This document shows positions 58,751 through 64,000 of a stretch of 64,000 nucleotides of DNA, in pieces. The stretch covers positions 27,067,431-27,131,430 of the forward strand of contig CM053146.1 of assembly GCA_028571685.1 (NCBI GenBank), in the 5' to 3' direction. This stretch comes from Heterohyrax brucei (taxonomy: Eukaryota; Chordata; Mammalia; Hyracoidea; Procaviidae). The translations under genes and the position numbers were made by a program. The notes under the pieces are model-generated. The model saw only the letters and a list, made by a program, of their open reading frames with translations, was not told the origin of the DNA and searched no databases. Each line of letters opens with the position of its first letter. The first letter of the stretch is position 1.

Positions 58751-61183
58751 CTCCGCCACTTGACTCTGTCTCCTTTTGTTTTTTAATTATGATTGAAAGA
58801 AAATGTACATTCGAATATAAATTTGCATACCCACCTATATACAGCTTGCACTGCTCTCTCTGACCAGTGACAGCACACCCTTCCTGTCTGCTTCATACAT
58901 GTCCTACCCTCACAACAATCTCCTACCCCCTTCTCTCCATTCACTCCCCTTCTTCCAGTAACAGGTCAGCAGGAAGATATCCTATAGATGCATAATACCA
59001 TAAAGTGCACACATGATATGGTCACTCTGTGCTGCCAAGTCCAATCCACTCTTGTCCGAAGAGTTGAACTCCATTATAATTTATGGACAGGGGCAGCATC
59101 AGGGCCAGGAGCCATGCTTCCAGGGGAATCCCAAAGCCCCTGAACCATCAGTTGTGGTCTTTTATTGGAGATCTCAGGGTGCACCCCTTTGTATCCTTGT
59201 GTGCCAGTGAGATTCAACTCTGTGAGCTCCATCACGACTATCATTGGTGGTGGCTGTGCATCATCTGATTCTTCCAGTCACAAGTTGATGTAGTCACCCA
59301 CCCACGTGGAACTCTTTCTCTTCTAGGTTCTCTTTCTACCATGTCATTTTGGTCCTTGGTGATCATTGCTGAGTTGGGACCATTTGCTGTATCCTCAGAT
59401 GGCTGCTTGACAGCTTTTAACACCTCAGATGCCACTCAACAATGTGAGGTGCTGAAGATTCTCTTAGCAAAAAGCTAGATGTGCCAATTGGCCTCAATTT
59501 CCCCTGACAGCATGGTCCCTGTCCCCCTGCCCCAGCTGTCCTGTCTTTGCAATATTGGGTTAAAATGGGAGGAGTAACCATGTTATGTTGAAGTCCAGTT
59601 AAAATTGATCTTCTTTCTAATATGTGCTGTCATAGATTTCACCAAACTAAATTTCTATCAACTCTCTAATCTAGACCCTCTCTTCCTTGCCCTCCCACCC
59701 TTGTAGCAGTGAGTCTTTTCCTCTCTGCATGAGTCTGTTTTTAAGTTCTTATCATAGGGAACTCATACAATATTTGCCCATTTGTCACTAGCTACTTTGT
59801 CTCAACATAATATCCTCCAGTTGAAACTGGGTTATGTTTCCTAAAATCATCGTTGTTCTTAATCATTGCATAATATTCCATTGAGTATATATACCATAGT
59901 TTACCTATCCATTCCTCTGTTGTTGGGCATCTGAGTTGATTCCATCTTTTTGCTATTGTGGACTATGCTGTGATACACAGTCATGTATATGTATCAGTTG
60001 TTGTGAATGACCTTGATTCTATAGGCTATATTCTGAGCAGTGGAATCACTGGGTCACACTGTACATCTAGATCCAGCTTTTTAAGGAAGCACCAAAATGT
60101 TTTCCAAAAGGATTGGACCATTTTTCAATCCCGCCAAGAGTATAAGAGAGTTCCAATTTCTCTACAGCCTCTCCAACATTTGTTGTTTTGCATTTTTTGG
60201 ATCATGGCCAACCTTGTTGTGGTGAGATGGTATCTCATCATAGTTTTGAGTTGAATTTCTTTAACAGCTACTGATTGTGAGCATGTCCATATGTGTTTTT
60301 TAGATGCCTAGATCTCCTATTTAGTGAAGGGTCTGCCCATCTCTTTTGTCCGTTGCTTAATTGGATGATTTATCTTTTCCTTGTAGATATTCTGTAGTAC
60401 CTTATAGATTATGAAGATCAGGCATCAGTCTGACATATAGTTGCCAAAGATTTTTTTTCCCATTCTGTAGGTGGGCTTTTCATTCTATTAATAAAGTCTT
60501 TGGATGAGCAGAAGGTTTGATTCTTAATATTTCCCATTTATCTATTTTCTCTTCTGTTGACTGTGGTTGGTTTGACAGATTTTGAAGTTTGTCAACACTG
60601 TGTATTAAAACTTCTGTTGTTTTTCCTACTTTTTCTTGGATAAGCTTAATCATTTTAGATTTAATATTTAGGCCTTTTATCCAGTTTGAGTTGTTTTTGG
60701 TATAAGGTGTAAGATACGGGTCTTGTTTCAATTCATTGGAGATAGATATCCAGTTTTGCCAGCACCATTCATTGAGGACATTGTTTTTACCCCAGTTTAA
60801 GATCTTATGGCCTTTGTTGAATACCAGTTGTTCATGGGAAGATGATGCCATCTCTGGGGTCTTGATTCTGTTCCATTGATCGATCTATCTCTTTTTATAC
60901 CAGTACCAGGCTGTTTTGACTACTGTGGCAGTGTAATAGGTTCTAAAGTTCAGGTAATGAGAGGCCTCCCAGTGTGTTCTTCTTCTTCAGTAGTGCTTTA
61001 CTTATCCGGACTTCTTCCCTTTCCAAACAAAGTTCGTAATTTGTTTCTCCATCTCATTAAAAGCTGTCACTGAAATTTGTATTGGGATTGCATTATATAA
61101 GTAGATTGCATTTGGGTAAAATAGACATTTTCACAATATTAAGACTTCCTATCATGAGAAAGATAAGTTTCTCCATTTACGTA

Positions 61184-61705
61184 TGTTTTAGTTAGCTAGG
61201 GCTGCTCTAACAGAAATACCACAGAGTAGATGGCTTTAACAAAGGAAGGTTTATTCTTACACAGTCCAGTAGGTTGCAAGTCCATATTCAGGGTGTCTGC
61301 TCCAGGGGAAGGCTTTCACCTTGTCGGTGATGGAGGAAAGTCTGGTATTGCATTAGTCTTTGTCCAGGGAGAGTCTTGGTGCAGGAACCTCAGGTCTGAA
61401 GGATGCACTCTTCTCCCAGTGCTGCTTGCTTGATGGTAACAAGGTTCCCAATTCTCCGCTTGCATCTCTTTCCTTTTATCTCTTGCAGGCTGAAAGGATT
61501 AAGGGTGGGGCAAGCCATAGTCCAGGGAAACTCCCTTATTGCAGGGCAGGGAAGTAATCCTATGAAGGAATTTACAGCCCCACCCTAATCGTTAACATAC
61601 AGCTTAGGGAAACCACAAAATGGAGGACAGTCACAAGATACTGGGAATCATATTCCAGCCACATGGCTACACATATTTTTTGGGGGACACAATTCAACCC
61701 ATGAC
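61184..61705 (-). mobile_element. MaLR-type solo LTR, antisense, with 5-bp TSD
   Basis: A 522-base LTR in opposite orientation to the one at 58248, collinear with it over the full length. It is flanked by acgta (61179-61183) and atgta (61706-61710). L1 ORF2 is continuous across it when compared with 53390-53440. Confidence 0.9.
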
Positions 61706-62939
61706 AATGTAAGTCTCTCTTAAGTTCTCGCAGTAAGGACTTGTGGTTTTCTTTGTAAAGGTCTGTTATTTCACTGGTTAGATTTATTTCTAGGTACTTT
61801 ATCAGGATCTATAGCAAATGTTATTGATTTGGTGATTTCTTCCTTAATAATCTTGTTGTTGGTATAAACAAATCCTAGTGATTTTCTTATGTTTATCTTG
61901 TATTCTGAAACTTTGCTGAACTCTTCTATCAGTTTGAGTAGTTTATTTATGGATTCTTTAGGATTCTCTGTGTATACAATCATACCATCTGCAATTAGAG
62001 AAATTTTGACTTCTTCTTTGCTGATGCAGATGCCCTTTATTTCTTGGTCTTGTCTAATTGCTCTGGATAGAATTTCTAGCACAATGTTGAATAGGAGAGG
62101 TGAAAGTGGGCATTCCTATCTAGTTCCTGTTCTCAAGGGAAACTGTTTCAGTCTCTCCATTCAGGATGACATAGGCAGTTGGCTTTGTGTAAATGGCCCT
62201 TACTGCACAGAAGAATTTGCATTCTGTTCCTATTTTGCTAAGAGGTTTTAGTATGAATGGGTTTTGGACTTTATCAAATGTCTTTTCTGCATCAAAAGAC
62301 AAAATCAAGTGATTCTTGTCTTGTGTGTTATTTATGTGGTTGATCACATTAATTATTTTTCTGATATTGAACCAGCCTTGTATCCCTGGTATGAATCCAA
62401 CTTGGTCATGATGGACTACTTTTTTTGATACATTGTTGTATTCTATTGGCAAGAATTTTGTTGAAGATTTTTGCGTCTAGATTCATGAGTGATATTGGTC
62501 TCTAGTTCTCATTTCTTGTTGGATCTTTCCCAGGCTTTGATACCAATGTTATGCTGGCTTCATAGAATGAGTTTGGCAGTATTCCATGCCTTTCACTGCT
62601 ATGAAATAGTCTCAGTAGTTTTAGAGATAACTCTTCTCTAAAAGTTTGGTAGAATTCTGTGGTGAAATCATCTGGGCCAAGGCTTTTTTTTTTGGTTGGC
62701 AGTGTTTTGGTGACTTTTTCAATCTCTTCCTTTGTGATGGGTTTATTAAGTTGTTCTGCTTCACCTTGTGATAATTTCAATAGGTGATATGAATCAAGGA
62801 AATTGTCCATTTCCTCTAGGTTTTCAACTTTGTTAGAGTACAGTCTTTCATAGTATTCCGTTATGATATTTTGGATTTCTGTTGAATCTGTTGTGACAAC
62901 TCCCCTCTCATTTCTAATTTGGGTTATTTGTTTCCTTTT

Positions 62940-62969
62940 GGATCTGGCTCAATGGTACTTGGCTTCGCT
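62940..62969 (+). mobile_element. Short insert resembling an AfroSINE 3'-end scrap
   Basis: About 30 bases (ggctcaatggtacttggctt) are inserted in L1 ORF2 relative to the copy at 54640-54660. The text is similar to the SINE end (ctcgac-ggcac-gggttt). The flanks share ttcct. Confidence 0.4.
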
Positions 62970-64000
62970 TCCTGTTTTTCTTTACTAAATTTAGCCAGTG
63001 GTTTGGCAATTTTGTTGATCTTTTCAAGAAACTAGCTTTTGGTATTTTTAATTTTTTCAATTGTTCTTCTATTCTCTAATTTGTTTTGTTCTGCACTAAT
63101 CTTTAGCATCTGTTTACTTCTGCTGCCTGAGGGGTTCTTCTGTTATTCTCTCTTTACTTGTTCAAGCTGTAGGGTTAGTTCTTTGATTTTGTTTCTTTCT
63201 TTCTTCTAAATGTGTGCATTCCTGGAGATAAACTTACCTCCGAGCACTGCTTTGGCTGTATCCCATAGGTTCTAGTAGGAAGTGTTTTCATTCTCATTGG
63301 AATCCATATATTTCTTTATTTCACCCTTGATTTCTTCTATAACCCATGGCTTTTTGAGCAAGGTGTTGTTCAGTTTCCGAGAGTTCCACTTTCTATGTTT
63401 TTTCTGCTATTGATTTGGACTTTTATGGCTTTATGAACTGAGAAGATGCTTTGGATTAACTTAATGGTATGAATTTTGTTGAGAACTGCTTTATGTGCTA
63501 CCACATGGTCTATTCTGGAGAATGTCCCACGTGCACTGGAGAAGAAGGTGTAGTTGTCTACTGGTGGGTAGAAAGTTCTGTATATGTTGATGAGGTCTAG
63601 TTGGTTAATTGTGGCAGTAAGGTCTTCTGTGACTTTATTGAGCTTTTTTCTGGATAGTCTGTCCAATATTGAGAGTGAAGGGTTGAAGACTCCCACTATT
63701 ATTATGGAGTGATCTATCTTCTTTTTGAGTGCAGTCAGTGTTTCTTTGATGTATTTAGGTGCTCTAATTTTAGGTGAATAAATATTGAATATTGTTAAGT
63801 CCTGCTTGTGTATTGAACCTTTCAGCAATAAATAGTGTCCATTCTTGTCCATGATGGTGAATTTTACATTAAAATCTATTTTATATGAGATTAAAATTGC
63901 CAAACCTGATCTTCTACGTGTATTGTTAGCTTGATAGATATTCTTCCGTCCTGTAATTTTCAGTTTGCTCCTATCTTTAAGTCTAAGGTGAGTTTCTTGT

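Larger units (their letters stand above)
50903..58776 (-). mobile_element. Nearly complete young L1, antisense, inactive
   Basis: All L1 parts are present in order on the minus strand: 5' end at about 58776, 5' UTR with two tandem units, ORF1 (57244 to about 56296), spacer, ORF2 (about 55880 to 52150), a long 3' UTR and an A-tail with AAG units (plus-strand cttcttcttctttt at 50903-50926). Later insertions are an LTR (58248-58750) and a SINE scrap (55462-55500). Without the LTR it is about 7.4 kb. Many frameshifts make it dead. Confidence 0.9.
58778..64000 (-). mobile_element. Second young L1, antisense, runs off the window
   Basis: It starts on the left with its A-tail (plus-strand ttttgtttttt at 58778-58790) abutting the 5' end of the previous L1, followed by the 3' UTR (58790 to about 59930) and ORF2 up to the window end in the endonuclease region. 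ORF1 and 5' UTR would lie beyond 64000. It carries an LTR (61184-61705) and a SINE scrap (62940-62969). Confidence 0.9.
59930..64000 (-). pseudogene. L1 ORF2 remnant, partial at the window end
   Basis: Endonuclease blocks lie at 63903-63370 (177 residues, the longest), RT at about 62810-61771 in three blocks, and the C-terminal part at 60851-60480. The catalytic FADD motif near 61985 reads IADG, so the second Asp is lost. The Cys-rich end near 60130-60180 is frameshifted. An LTR splits the gene between the RT and C-terminal parts. Not functional. Confidence 0.87.

Noticed and set aside
50903-58776. Potentially active full-length L1
   Set aside because: ORF1 and ORF2 are frameshifted many times and the RT FADD motif is changed, so the copy cannot encode working proteins.
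58415-58786. 123-codon plus-strand frame ending near the L1 border
   Set aside because: It lies inside a solo MaLR LTR. The collinear LTRs at 33479 and 61184 do not keep the frame.
1-64000. A novel multi-gene biological system (defence, biosynthetic or similar)
   Set aside because: Nothing in the window supports host genes in functional arrangement. Content is explained by transposable elements, simple repeats and unassigned non-coding DNA.

Overview
The window is a repeat-saturated, gene-free stretch of a placental mammal nuclear genome, almost certainly afrotherian and most likely elephant. The basis for that is the repeat set: about fifteen copies or fragments of a tRNA-derived SINE whose head, B-box-like core and T-rich end fit the afrotherian AfroSINE type; its RTE-type LINE partner with (CAA)n tails; a young L1 lineage with a long 3' UTR; ERVL and MaLR LTRs; and a mariner family. 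I used recognition of family sequence only, with no database search, so the species call is an inference. No host exon, tRNA gene, rRNA, CRISPR array or bacterial-type gene was found. Every longer open frame lies inside a transposable-element remnant or is chance.

Layout. 1-5.1 kb: two overlapping, oppositely oriented RTE fragments, then a decayed ERVL pol region with its 3' LTR, which carries an AfroSINE. 5.1-13.7 kb: mostly unassigned DNA with SINEs, an L2-like tail, RTE pieces, one LTR with a recognisable promoter on the minus strand (about 11.1-11.9 kb) and a truncated L1 3' end. 13.7-23.2 kb: one old antisense L1 broken by SINEs, a truncated young L1 with a clean target-site duplication, a local inversion and a 3'-truncated young L1 (18.3-20.9 kb). 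23.8-32 kb: RTE, then an old sense-strand L1 split by a MaLR provirus remnant, an ERVL-type LTR (itself holding a mariner derivative) and an unclassified LTR element with two LTR-like ends. 32-36.4 kb: a near full-length dead mariner, an older L1 3' UTR split by a MaLR LTR, a composite mariner and another LTR. 36.4-42.4 kb: the least repetitive part, with only one truncated L1. 42.4-50.9 kb: composite mariner, an RTE with a 5' inversion, SINEs, LTRs and a triple-nested L1/LTR/RTE stack. 50.9-64 kb: two young L1 elements head to tail on the minus strand, the first nearly complete (about 7.9 kb including an inserted LTR), the second running off the window end.

Nothing here is likely to be active: the L1 reverse transcriptase motifs are mutated in both large copies, the mariner copy has lost a catalytic Asp, and the ERVL RT motif is changed. 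The most interesting structures are a composite, near-palindromic mariner derivative present three times with the same internal junction, two-unit tandem repeats in the L1 5' UTR, an abrupt L1-to-L1 junction, and an unclassified LTR element.
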